64,000 nt of DNA from Nocardiopsis metallicus (GTDB taxonomy: Bacteria; Actinomycetota; Actinomycetes; Streptosporangiales; Streptosporangiaceae): the NCBI RefSeq assembly GCF_014201115.1, contig NZ_JACHDO010000001.1:5394001-5458000 (forward strand), written 5' to 3'. Under the pieces are notes generated by a model. It searched no databases, was not told the origin of the DNA, and was given only the letters and a program-made list of their open reading frames with translations. Every line of letters begins with the position of its first letter. The first letter of the stretch is position 1. Position numbers and translations under genes: made by a program. Below are positions 1 through 8,651 of the stretch, one piece after another.

Positions 1-1
1 C

Positions 2-1567
2 CTCCCCTTCGACCTCATCGACGCCGCCCTGGAACACACCCGCACCCAGCAACAACGACTACGCCGCCTGCCCTCACGGGTCGGCGTCTACTTCGTGCTC
101 GCCCTCACCCTGTTCCCCCACCTGGGATACGCCCGCGTCTGGGACACCCTCGTCGCAGGCCTGCACGGCCTACCCGTGCCCCGCCCCAGCCAATCCGCCC
201 TCAGCCACCTACGCCGACGTTTGGGAGCCGGCCCGTTCAAAACCCTCTTCGAGACCCTCGCGGTTCCTTTGGCCCAACCCGCGACCCCCGGCACCCGCTA
301 CCGGCACTGGCGCACCGTGGCCTTTGACGCCTGCCACTCGATCAAAGCCCCTGACAGCGAACGCAACCTCACCTGGCTCCGCAAAATCCACTACCAGCAA
401 GGCGTGGAAGGCTACCCCCGCCTGCAGATCACCACCCTGTGCGAGACCGGCACCCGCTCCCTGCTGGGAGCCACCCTGACCCGAGCCCCCAGCGGCGAAC
501 CCGACCAGGCCCGCCCCCTGCTGGGCCTGCTCACCCCCCAGATGCTGGTCCTGGCCGACCAGGCCTACCAAGGCAACACCTTCCTGGGCGAGCTCGCCAC
601 CACCGGAGCCCAACTCCTGATCCGTTTGCACCCACGCCGCCGCCCCCGGGTGGAAACCCTGCTACCGGACGGCTCCTACCTCACCCACCTGGACGGGCTC
701 AAACTCCGCGTCATCGAAGCCCGCATCACCGCCACCACCCAGGACGGGCAGCAGGCCAGGGGCGTGTACCGGCTGGCCACCACCCTGCTCGACCACCGCA
801 CCGACCCCGCCCCACAGCTGCTGGCCCTCTACCACGAACGCTGGGAGATCGAATCGGCCTTCTACTCCCTGCGCCATACCCTGCTGCACCGTCGCGTGTT
901 GCGCTCCCAGGACCCGGTCGGCCTGGAGCAGGAGGTGTGGGCCCTGTTGGCGCTCTACCAAGCGCTGCGCATGGCCATGGTCGAGGCGGTGGAGTCCCGG
1001 CCGGGCACCCACGCCGATCGGGCTGGGTTCACCACTGCCCTGAACACCGCCCGATGTCAGGTCATCACTGCCCAGCAGGTGCTGCCCGACGATGACGATC
1101 CCGGCCGGGGCGGAAGCATCGTTCAGGCGGTGTTGGACAACCTGCTCCCGGCCCGCCGTGCTCGGATCAGCGCGCGCAAGGTCAAGTGTCCTCAGTTGCG
1201 TTACGGCTACGCCGATCCCGAGCGGCCGCTCGCCACCCACCAGGTGCAGAAAGTGGAGTTGGAGATCTTGGCCCCTGCGCCTGGGGCCGTGGTGGGCCCC
1301 AAACAGTCCGCAGCTCAACCGCTGGCACCTGGAATCCGCCCTGGTGGGTCCAAGGAGCGCACGATGCGCCTGTTGGGTTCTGGTCCAGACCGAGGTTGGA
1401 GCCCGATCGAGGTGGCTCGGGCTTTGGGTTATCCCCATTACCGGAGTCTGGCCACGCAGATGGGCGTGTGGGTCCAGGAAGGGTTCCTGCAACGGATCGC
1501 TCGAGGCCGTTACACCCTGGCGCCACGGTGGGCGAGTTCGGGGTTGACAGCTCAGCCTGTCCCTTAA
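2..1567 (+). CDS. IS4-family transposase, 5'-truncated by the window edge
   Basis: DDE transposase that would move its own insertion sequence. The reading frame is open from base 2, before any usable start, and the N-terminal part resembles the IS4 transposase N-terminal domain, so the true start and left inverted repeat lie outside the window. Visible catalytic landmarks are the first Asp in FDACHS (about base 326), the second Asp in LVLADQAYQG (about 550), and the Glu region YHERWEIESAFYSLR (about 830), which fits the Y-R-E signature of IS4 elements. A C-terminal tail of about 150 residues follows. It ends one base before an unrelated gene fragment on the other strand, so the element is inserted in that gene. 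The frame is intact, so the element could still be active. Confidence 0.9.
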   Translation, partial: LPFDLIDAALEHTRTQQQRLRRLPSRVGVYFVLALTLFPHLGYARVWDTLVAGLHGLPVPRPSQSALSHLRRRLGAGPFKTLFETLAVPLAQPATPGTRYRHWRTVAFDACHSIKAPDSERNLTWLRKIHYQQGVEGYPRLQITTLCETGTRSLLGATLTRAPSGEPDQARPLLGLLTPQMLVLADQAYQGNTFLGELATTGAQLLIRLHPRRRPRVETLLPDGSYLTHLDGLKLRVIEARITATTQDGQQARGVYRLATTLLDHRTDPAPQLLALYHERWEIESAFYSLRHTLLHRRVLRSQDPVGLEQEVWALLALYQALRMAMVEAVESRPGTHADRAGFTTALNTARCQVITAQQVLPDDDDPGRGGSIVQAVLDNLLPARRARISARKVKCPQLRYGYADPERPLATHQVQKVELEILAPAPGAVVGPKQSAAQPLAPGIRPGGSKERTMRLLGSGPDRGWSPIEVARALGYPHYRSLATQMGVWVQEGFLQRIARGRYTLAPRWASSGLTAQPVP

Positions 1568-1582
1568 CTAAACGGCATTGGT
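1561..1582. repeat. probable right end of the IS4 element
   Basis: The sequence around the transposase stop, starting cccttaactaaacggcattg, marks the change from IS to host gene. The opposing M3 peptidase frame reads sensibly down to about 1580 and then hits a TAG at 1568-1570 inside this stretch. The exact inverted repeat and the target duplication cannot be set because the left end is missing. Boundary inferred, good to about 15 bp. Confidence 0.45.
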
Positions 1583-2119
1583 GACGAGGGCGTTCTCACT
1601 GGTCGCCTTGACGACGTTGCGGGAGAACTCGGTGCCGAGCTCGGCGAGCCGGGCGTTGAGCTCGCGCAGCCGCTCCTGCTCCTGGTCGCCGAGGTCGGCA
1701 CCGGCCTTGACGAAGTCGAGTCGGTACCGCTCCAGCAGCCAGGACTCCTGGGGGTCGTCGGTGGTGACCTGCTGGACGCGGGCCCACAGCTCGCGCTTGA
1801 GGGAGATCGCGTCCCGGTGCCGGGCGGCGAGGGGGACGATCCTCTCCTCGATCTCACGGATGCCGTCGGTGGCGTCGGAGCCGGTCAGGGTGTGCAGCAC
1901 GACCTCGACCCGTTTGAGGGTGGCGCCGGAGCGCTCCAGCGCGGCGATGGTGTTGTCGAAGGTCGCGGGCTCCGGGTTGCGGACGATCGCGTCGACCTCG
2001 GCGAGGTGCTCGGCCACGCCCTGTTCGAAGGCGGGCAGGTAGTGCTCGTCACGGACCGCCGCGAAGTCGGGCAGCCGGTACGGGAGTTCGCTGGGTGACA
2101 GGAACGGGTTGGCGGTCAA
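1568..2119 (-). pseudogene. M3-family oligopeptidase/peptidyl-dipeptidase, N-terminal fragment cut off by the IS
   Basis: Only about 180 N-terminal residues remain of a zinc metallopeptidase that is normally about 650-690 residues. The start (NPFLSPSELPYRLPDFAAV) and the helical DEHYLPAFEQG region are typical of M3 Dcp/OpdA-type oligopeptidases. The HEXXH zinc site, found in the C-terminal half of the family, is absent. The frame ends at a stop contributed by the IS, so the product is inactive. The start is TTG at 2119, with GAGGAG about 10 bases upstream. The rest of the gene should lie left of the IS, outside the window. It follows the solute-binding-fold gene by 83 bp on the same strand, so the two may once have been co-transcribed. 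Confidence 0.85.
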
Positions 2120-2202
2120 GAGGTGGTGCTCCTCGTTTTTCAGGGTGGGGCGCTCGTGCCGTTCTACCCTGCCGCCGACCGGACTGTCACCCGCGGGCGG
2201 TC

Positions 2203-3759
2203 TCAGTTCGCTCCGATGACGTACGGATCCGGGAGCGGTTCCCGGCTGTCTCCCAGGGGGAGCTCGACGATGGGGACGTATCTTCCGATCGCCTCACCCG
2301 AGCCGCCGGTCGATCTGTAGCTGAGCGTTCCGCCCCCGGCCTCGACCGGATACTCGGAGTTGAGCAGCATCAACATGCTCCGCACCGCACGGGGGGTCGG
2401 GGGGCCCTCCGCCCCCTCCTCGTCGTTGGTCATCCGCACCGCGCTGGCGGCCACCGCCACGGCGTCGTGGTTGGCCAGCGCGTAACCGTTGACAAGGTCT
2501 TCGACTTCGGCGTCCGGAAGGTAGTGCAGGTAGGCGTTCCGGAACTTCCCGTACCCCTCGGGAACAGCCTCCGAGCCGGGGGGAGCCGTCTCCCAGCGGG
2601 TGTCGAACCCGGACGCGTACACGAGGTTGATGTCGTTCGCCTCCGCGATCCCCATGGTCTTCTCGTTGTTGGCGGCGCTGAGGCCGGTGGCGACGAACAG
2701 CACGCGCAGGGGTTCGTCGAGCCGGCACGGGATGGAGTCCAGGCTGTCCAGGAAGACGTCCAGGTCGGGTGCGCGGCCGGCGTAGAGGACCGTGTTGACC
2801 CCGGTGTTGCACACGTTTCTGGCGATGATGTTGAATTTCGCCTTGCTCGGGGTGTCGCCGAGCGTGGTCCCCTCGAACGGCTGCTCGTAGTCGTCGGCGT
2901 CGAGGTAGGCCGAGAGGTGCTCCTCGTAGGCCTGGCGGAGCGTGTCCACGAAGAGGTCGCGTTCATCGGTGTCGTTGTCGTACACGATGAGTGCCCGGAC
3001 CGGATCGGGTTCGGCGTCGAGGTAGTCGCCGAGCGCCCTGACGTATTCGTTGTTGCTGGGCACCACCCGGATCACGCCGGGCAGCGCCGGGTTCTCCTCG
3101 TCACCGCCGTCGTTGATCCCCCCGGGCCCGTGGGCCAACCCGTCGGCGGTGACGGCGGAGGAGATCATGGGGATGCTCTCCTCGTTCAGTCGCTCAGCGA
3201 TGTCACGCGTGCTGGTGACGCTCACACCCATGCCGGTGACGGCGACCAGGGGCCGGTCCTTGTCGCCGGACATGGCCACGAGCTGTTCCACCACCGGCTC
3301 CCACTGCTCCTGTCGGCTGCCCACGTTGGCCAGGACCAGCTGGATCTGCGGGGACTGGTCACCGAAGTTCTGGGTCTCGTTGGCCCTCCGCACGGCGGTG
3401 TAGGCGCCCTCCAGTGAGCGGAGCATCCGTTCGGGGTCCATCGGGCTGACCTCGCCGAAGGTCAAAATACCGAGAAAGGCCACCCTGACCACGGGGTTTT
3501 CCTGGTCAGCCAAGTCCGCGACCCGGTCGTTCTCCGCCTTGATCCGTTCTTGGATGTCCTCGAACTCGGGCCCGAAGGAAAAGGAGCCGTCGGTGACGCC
3601 GACGCACTCGCCGTCCACCTCCCGGACCCCGCTGCCGGGGCCGCCACAGGTGAACTGGTCCCAGAAGGCCACGGTGGTCGTGACGAGGACGACGGTGAGC
3701 ACGCCCGCGAACCCCAGGAGCAAGACGCGTTTCCAGTCCTTGCCGCCCGTGTCCGCCAT
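2203..3759 (-). CDS. membrane-anchored periplasmic-binding-fold (type I) protein
   Basis: A 518-residue protein with one N-terminal membrane segment (about residues 9-31, LLLGFAGVLTVVLVTTTVAF), probably a signal anchor. The outer part resembles type I solute-binding proteins and amino-acid receptor ligand-binding domains: a start like VVRVAFLGILTFG, then QIQLVLANVG, LVAVTGMG, IPMISSAVTADG and PGVIRVVPSN, the usual progression of this fold. No permease or ATPase of a branched-chain amino-acid uptake system is adjacent, so it may act as a sensor rather than a transport subunit. The ATG at 3759 was chosen because GGAGAGG lies about 10 bases upstream; the frame continues upstream without a better site. 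The ligand is unknown. Confidence 0.75.
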   Translation of the reverse strand: MADTGGKDWKRVLLLGFAGVLTVVLVTTTVAFWDQFTCGGPGSGVREVDGECVGVTDGSFSFGPEFEDIQERIKAENDRVADLADQENPVVRVAFLGILTFGEVSPMDPERMLRSLEGAYTAVRRANETQNFGDQSPQIQLVLANVGSRQEQWEPVVEQLVAMSGDKDRPLVAVTGMGVSVTSTRDIAERLNEESIPMISSAVTADGLAHGPGGINDGGDEENPALPGVIRVVPSNNEYVRALGDYLDAEPDPVRALIVYDNDTDERDLFVDTLRQAYEEHLSAYLDADDYEQPFEGTTLGDTPSKAKFNIIARNVCNTGVNTVLYAGRAPDLDVFLDSLDSIPCRLDEPLRVLFVATGLSAANNEKTMGIAEANDINLVYASGFDTRWETAPPGSEAVPEGYGKFRNAYLHYLPDAEVEDLVNGYALANHDAVAVAASAVRMTNDEEGAEGPPTPRAVRSMLMLLNSEYPVEAGGGTLSYRSTGGSGEAIGRYVPIVELPLGDSREPLPDPYVIGAN

Positions 3760-4085
3760 CCGTGGCCACCTCTCCTTTTCCGCGTTCCTGGGGCACGGGG
3801 CCCGCTGGACCATCAAGGATTTATGATGCGCGTTTTTCCTCGATATATGAGCGAACCCCCCTTTCGTGACGCATGCGTTATAAGAATTCCCTCCCTTATA
3901 TCGCCGAACATCACTGATGCGAATTTTGCTGCTCTTAGTCGGATAAGGGACCTTGGCTCCGAAACAGTCACTGCGCGCCGATAACACCAATGGCCCACAC
4001 TCATCCCTCTCGGACAGACCCCGCCGAAGACACCTTCCGAAGCCCTGGTTACATGAGCGTGAGCCAACCCGCACGGAGGTTTCAC
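3760..4085. promoter_or_regulatory. AT-rich divergent promoter region
   Basis: 326 bp between two divergent genes, clearly richer in A/T than its surroundings (about 3820-3940). It contains a perfect 10-bp palindrome acgcatgcgt at 3869-3878, followed directly by TATAAG. Promoters for both the binding-fold protein and the ABC exporter must lie here, but I cannot assign hexamers with confidence. Confidence 0.5.
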
Positions 4086-5855
4086 TTGCTCGACGCGACG
4101 GGCGTTCCCGGCCCCTGGGGAACCCGCCCGCTCCCTCGCTCGGCCCTTCCCCCCGTCGGCGACCCCGACCTGCGCGGCCCGCTGCGCTTCGTGTGGTGGC
4201 TGATCGCCGAACAGCCCTGGCGGGTCCTGCGCGGCACCTTCTACAGCACCCTGTGGATGGTCGGGCTGGTGTTCCCGCCCTACGTGCTCGCCCGCGCGAT
4301 CGACGACGGCCTGCGCGCCGAGAACCCCGGCGCCCTCCTCCTGTGGGCCGGGGCCGCCGCCGCGGTGGCCGTGGCGACCGCGGCAGTGTCGATCCTGCGG
4401 CACCGGACGATGTCCCTGATCCGGACGGACGCCGCCCACCGGACCATGCGCGCGATCACCCGGCACTCCACCGTGCTGGGGTCCTCCCTGTCCCGCCGGG
4501 TCTCCTCCGGTGAGCTGTCCACCGTGCAGGCCAGCGACGTCCTCAGAATCGCCAACGTCCTCACCATGACCGGCCCCGGGGTGGGCGCGGTCATCGCCTA
4601 CGCGGGCGTCTCGGTCCTGCTGTTCACCATCTCCCCGCCGCTCGCCGCGATCGTCGTGCTCGGCGTGCCGGTGCTCGCCGTGGTCATCGGCCCGCTGATG
4701 GGGCGGCTGCACGGGCGGCAGAGCGTCTACCGCGAGCACCAGGGGCAAACGACGGCACTGGCCGCGGACATCGTGTCCGGGCTGCGGGTGCTGTGCGGGA
4801 TCGGCGGCAAGGCGCACTTCGCCCGCCGCTACGAGGAACGGTCCGGGGAACTGTTGAAGCAGGGCTACCGGGTCAGTGAGACCACCAGCTGGTTCCACGC
4901 CGTGAGCGCCTGCCTGCCGGTGGTCTTCCTCGGCGCGGTCACCTGGGTGGCCGCCCGCCTCACCGTGACCGGGCAGATCACCGTCGGCGAGGCCGTCGCC
5001 GTCTACGCCTACGTGGCCATCCTCATCCTGCCGGTGTTCTTCCTCATCGAAGGGGCCAACAGCATGATCGAGGGGCTGGTCTCCGTGCGCCGGGCGCTCG
5101 ACCTGCTCACCCTCCGGCCCGCGGACACCGGCAGCGGCAGGGACCGCCCCGGCCCGGAGGAGGGCTCGGAGCTCATCGAACCGGACTCCGGGGTACGCGT
5201 CCCACCGGGCCTGACCACCGCCCTGGTCAGCGCGGACAGCCACCACACCGCCGACGTCGTGGACCGGCTGGGCCGCTACACCGCCTCCGACACCAGCTGG
5301 GGCGGGATACCGCTGCGCGACCTGGCGCTCGACGAGGTCCGCCACCGGATCCTGGTCTCCGACAACGACGCCCACCTGTTCGCCGGTTCCCTGCGCGAGG
5401 TCCTGGACCCGCACGGAACCAGCGAAGACACCGAAATCCACTCCGCCCTGCACATCGCGGGCGCCGACGACGTGGTCACGTCCATGCCCGACGGCCTGGG
5501 CTCCGCGGTCGAACCCCAGGGCCGCAACCTCTCCGGCGGCCAGCGCCAAAGGGTCCGGCTGGCCCGGGCCCTGCTCGCCGACCCCGAGATCCTGCTCCTG
5601 GTCGAACCCACCTCCGCCGTGGACGCGCACACCGAGTCCACCATCGCCGAACGGCTGCACGAGGCACGGGCCGGGCGCACCACCGTGGTCACGGGCGCCT
5701 CGCCACTGCTGCTGGACCGGGCGGACCGGGTGGTCCTGCTCGTGGCCGGGAAGGTGGCGGCGATCGGCACCCACGGCGAACTGCTGGCCGAGCGCCCCGA
5801 CTACCGGGCGCTGGTCTTCCGCGGCGACCCGGGTGAGGAGAGCCCCCATGAGTGA
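4086..5855 (+). CDS. ABC exporter half-transporter A, ATPase domain degenerate except LSGGQ
   Basis: Type IV ABC exporter half (membrane domain plus ATPase), 589 residues. The membrane domain spans roughly residues 40-320 with six predicted helices. In the ATPase domain the Walker A P-loop is gone (TTALVSADSHHTADV in its place), Walker B has lost its Asp (ILLLVEPTSAVD), the Q-loop Gln is missing (ILVSDNDAHLFAGSL) and the H-loop His is missing (VVTGASPLLL). The signature NLSGGQRQR and the D-loop SAVD are intact. It therefore cannot bind and hydrolyse ATP alone but can supply the signature half of a composite site. Start TTG 4086 was chosen for GGAGG six bases upstream; ATG 4053 or 3990 would extend it. 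It overlaps gene B by 8 bp. Substrate unknown. Confidence 0.88.
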   Translation: MLDATGVPGPWGTRPLPRSALPPVGDPDLRGPLRFVWWLIAEQPWRVLRGTFYSTLWMVGLVFPPYVLARAIDDGLRAENPGALLLWAGAAAAVAVATAAVSILRHRTMSLIRTDAAHRTMRAITRHSTVLGSSLSRRVSSGELSTVQASDVLRIANVLTMTGPGVGAVIAYAGVSVLLFTISPPLAAIVVLGVPVLAVVIGPLMGRLHGRQSVYREHQGQTTALAADIVSGLRVLCGIGGKAHFARRYEERSGELLKQGYRVSETTSWFHAVSACLPVVFLGAVTWVAARLTVTGQITVGEAVAVYAYVAILILPVFFLIEGANSMIEGLVSVRRALDLLTLRPADTGSGRDRPGPEEGSELIEPDSGVRVPPGLTTALVSADSHHTADVVDRLGRYTASDTSWGGIPLRDLALDEVRHRILVSDNDAHLFAGSLREVLDPHGTSEDTEIHSALHIAGADDVVTSMPDGLGSAVEPQGRNLSGGQRQRVRLARALLADPEILLLVEPTSAVDAHTESTIAERLHEARAGRTTVVTGASPLLLDRADRVVLLVAGKVAAIGTHGELLAERPDYRALVFRGDPGEESPHE

Positions 5856-7596
5856 ACGGCTCCCGGTCGCCGACCGCGCCCAGGCGCGCCGCGACACCGT
5901 CCAGCTGCTGGGCGCCGAGCGCCGACGGGTCACCCGGGTCGTCCTGCTGACCTGCCTGGCCACCGGCGCCGGACTGGTCGGCCCCTACCTGCTGGGCCGG
6001 ATCATCAACATGGTGGAGGACGGCACCGCCACCCCGGGCACGGTGGACCTGTTGGCCGCCGGTGTGGTCGCCGCGGCCTGCGTCCAGCTCCTGGTGACCC
6101 GCTACGCGCGCCGCGCCGTCTACCGGTTCGGCGAGCACGTGCTGCGGCGGCTGCGCGAGGACTTCGTCGGCCGGGTGCTGTCCCTGCCCACCCGGGTGGT
6201 GGAGCGCTCGGGCACCGGCGACCTCACCACACGCGTCTCCGCCGACGTGGGGACCGTGGGCACCAGCCTGCGCGGGGCACTGCCGGAGATCAGCATGGCC
6301 CTGCTCCAGGCCCTGGTGCTGGTGGTCGCGATCACCTGGTTCCACCCGCTGCTGGGCCTGTGCGCACTTCTGGGGCTCCCGCTGATGTGGCCCGCCGCGC
6401 ACTGGTACCTGAAGCGTTCCCGCGAGACCTACCTCGCGGAGGGTGCCGCGCTCTCCACCGCGCTGGAGAGCAGCACCGCCACCGCCGAGGGCGGCCGCAC
6501 CGTGGAGGGCCTGGGCATCCAGGAGGACCGCCGCGGGGTGACCGACCGGGACGTCGGCGTGCTGTACCGGGCCCGCCGGGGCTCCCTTCGGCTGCGGACC
6601 GTGCTGTTCCCGGTGGCCGAGTCGGTCTTCGTGCTGCCGGTCTCCGTCACACTGCTGGTGGGCGGGACGCTGTACATGAACGGCGGGATCAGCCTCGGTG
6701 TGCTGGTGACCTGTCTGCTGTACGTACAGCAGCTGGTCGACCCCATGATCGGTATCACCCAGCGGCTGGAGGAGCTCCAGCGGGCCGGCGCCTCGTTCGC
6801 GCGGCTGCGGGGCGTGCGGCAACTGCCCGAGGAGTCCGCCGAACCGGGCCGGGTACCGGCGGACGACCGGATCGAGCTGTCCGGGGTCCGCTACGCCTAC
6901 GTTCCGGGGCACGACGTGCTGCGCGGGGTCGATCTGGAGGTGCGCCCCGGGGAACGGCTCGCGGTGGTGGGCCCCTCCGGCGCGGGCAAGAGCACCATCG
7001 GCCGCCTGCTGTCCGGGGCGGACGTCCCCGGTTCGGGGCGGGTGCTGCTGGGCGGGGTCCCGGTCGCCGAACTCTCCCCGGAGGTACTGCGCGAGCGAAT
7101 CGTGCTGGTCAACCAGGAACACCACGTGTTCACCGGGACCCTGCGGGAGAACCTGGCCATCGCCGCCCCGGGCGATGACGGCTCCGACGAAACCCTGCTG
7201 CGCGCCCTGGACGCGGTGGACGCCGACTGGGCGCGGGAACTGCCCGAGGGCCTGGACACCCGAGTGGGTTCGGGCGGCCAGGCCCTGGACCCGGCCCGGG
7301 CCCAGCAGGTGGCGCTGGCCCGCGTGGTGCTGCTGGACCCGCACACGGTGGTGCTGGACGAGGCGACCTCGCTGCTGGACCCGCGGACGGCCCGGCACAC
7401 GGAGCGTTCACTGGCGGTCGTCCTGGAGGGGCGGACGGTGATCGCGATCGCGCACCGCCTGCACACCGCGCACGACGCCGACCGGGTGGCCGTGGTCGCG
7501 GACGGCCGGATCACCGAGCTGGGCCCGCACGAGGAGCTCATCTCGGCGGGCGGGGCCTACGCCGCCCTGTGGCGCTCCTGGCACGGCACCGACTGA
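5848..7596 (+). CDS. ABC exporter half-transporter B, intact Walker motifs but lost LSGGQ
   Basis: Partner half-transporter, 582 residues, six-helix membrane domain followed by an ATPase. It keeps Walker A (GPSGAGKST), the Q-loop (VLVNQEHHVF), Walker B with catalytic Glu (VVLDEATS) and the H-loop (IAIAHRL). The signature motif is replaced: where LSGGQRQR is expected it reads ALDPARAQQ. This mirrors the defects of half A, so in the head-to-tail dimer one complete site forms (B Walker plus A signature) and the opposite site is fully dead. The ATG at 5848 shares ATGAGTGA with the end of half A and is preceded by GAGGAG, so translation is coupled and subunits should be made in equal amounts. Confidence 0.92.
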   Translation: MSERLPVADRAQARRDTVQLLGAERRRVTRVVLLTCLATGAGLVGPYLLGRIINMVEDGTATPGTVDLLAAGVVAAACVQLLVTRYARRAVYRFGEHVLRRLREDFVGRVLSLPTRVVERSGTGDLTTRVSADVGTVGTSLRGALPEISMALLQALVLVVAITWFHPLLGLCALLGLPLMWPAAHWYLKRSRETYLAEGAALSTALESSTATAEGGRTVEGLGIQEDRRGVTDRDVGVLYRARRGSLRLRTVLFPVAESVFVLPVSVTLLVGGTLYMNGGISLGVLVTCLLYVQQLVDPMIGITQRLEELQRAGASFARLRGVRQLPEESAEPGRVPADDRIELSGVRYAYVPGHDVLRGVDLEVRPGERLAVVGPSGAGKSTIGRLLSGADVPGSGRVLLGGVPVAELSPEVLRERIVLVNQEHHVFTGTLRENLAIAAPGDDGSDETLLRALDAVDADWARELPEGLDTRVGSGGQALDPARAQQVALARVVLLDPHTVVLDEATSLLDPRTARHTERSLAVVLEGRTVIAIAHRLHTAHDADRVAVVADGRITELGPHEELISAGGAYAALWRSWHGTD

Positions 7597-7619
7597 TCCG
7601 ATGGCCCGCGACCCCGGCC

Positions 7620-7649
7620 CGGGCGGGGTCGGGTCGGGCGGGGTCGGGC
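7620..7649 (+). repeat. 15-bp G-rich tandem repeat with G-quadruplex pattern
   Basis: Two tandem copies of cgggcggggtcgggt (the second differs in its last base) give six runs of three or four G with loops of one to two bases. It lies between the convergent ABC and GNAT genes, where it could help end transcription. The rest of the 205-bp gap shows nothing else. Confidence 0.7.
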
Positions 7650-7801
7650 CAGTGGTCGAACAGGGGTCGCGAGCTGCTCTTCGCTGAGTGTGTGCGGGTG
7701 TGTACGCGTGTTCACGGGTGGGTCCTGCAGCGATGAGGGTTGACTGGCACCGCACGGTTGTGGTGACCAGGTGCGTGCGCTTCGGGACAACGGGTGCGGT
7801 G

Positions 7802-8404
7802 TCAGTGTTCGGGCCCCCTTGCCACCAGCGCGACGGCCCGGCACTCGTCCTCACCGTCCGGGGGCAGCGAGATCTGCGCGTCGTGGAGGCCGAAACCGAA
7901 TTCCGTGCCGGTGCCGGGCCTCGGCGAGGGGCGCTCGTGGATGTGTTCCAGGCCGTCGATGTCGTCCCACTGCTCACCCACCCGCTCGAACCCGAACCCG
8001 GCGATGGTGGCGAGCGAGGCGGTGTTGTCCGGTCGGATCGAGGCACGGACCGTCACGACCTCGGGGGAGGCGTCGGCCCTGCGGAGTAGCTCGGCCAGGG
8101 TCGCCCGGGCGTAGCCGCGACGGCGCAGTTCAGGGACCACGGAGTAACCGATCTCCACCATCCGGCGCTCGTCCGGCGGGCCGTGGAAACCGGCGTGGCC
8201 CACCGCCCGGCCGTCGTCGGCGTCCACGACCACGTTGGCCAGCCAGCCCGCCCGGCTGGGCACCGCACGGAGCTGCCCGAGCCGGTAGCGGCTCAGCCAG
8301 CGCATCTCCTCGCTGGCGAAGTGTGCGCCCAGTTCGGTGCCGATCAGCGCACCGGCCGTCTCCGTGTCCCCTTCGGCCAGCGCGGCGAGTACGGGTTCGG
8401 TCAT
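7802..8404 (-). CDS. GNAT-family N-acetyltransferase
   Basis: About 200 residues. The central part has the acetyl-CoA binding signature: beta-4 VGHAGFHG, then VEIGYSVVPELRRRGYARATL, where RRRGYA is the pyrophosphate-binding Q/RxxGxG/A loop, followed by RPDNTASLATIAGFGF, the typical beta-5/alpha-4 region. These features resemble RimJ/RimL-type enzymes that act on small molecules or N-termini; the acceptor cannot be deduced. ATG 8404 is used; GTG 8410 two codons upstream is equally possible because no strong ribosome binding site is visible. Convergent with the ABC exporter and divergent from tag. Confidence 0.85.
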   Translation of the reverse strand: MTEPVLAALAEGDTETAGALIGTELGAHFASEEMRWLSRYRLGQLRAVPSRAGWLANVVVDADDGRAVGHAGFHGPPDERRMVEIGYSVVPELRRRGYARATLAELLRRADASPEVVTVRASIRPDNTASLATIAGFGFERVGEQWDDIDGLEHIHERPSPRPGTGTEFGFGLHDAQISLPPDGEDECRAVALVARGPEH

Positions 8405-8651
8405 CTCCACGAGTCGGGTTCTGGGGCCGCCGGCGCGGTCGGAAGAGGACGTGGACGCGAGGCCGGAGGCGTCGGTGCGTCGTGGCCCGGGAGGTGTTGT
8501 CGGTGTCTGTCACCTTTCCATCCTTATCCCCTGACCCCGCCGCCGCAACGAGTATTCGCCCTCCCGCGCCCCGCCGGTCTCGCAGCCGACCGTCACCGGA
8601 CTCCGGGACGATGGGGGCGCCCGCCCGAGCCACCGCACCGAGGAGTACCCC
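8405..8651. promoter_or_regulatory. divergent intergenic region, GNAT / tag
   Basis: Non-coding stretch of about 245 bp. It must hold promoters for both genes; I see no clear hexamers, repeats or operator. Confidence 0.35.

Noticed and set aside
3813..7398. Very long open frames on the minus strand opposite the ABC exporter genes
   Set aside because: High-GC DNA leaves antisense frames open. These have no ribosome binding sites, odd Gly/Gln/His-rich composition and no family likeness, while the plus-strand frames show full ABC motifs.
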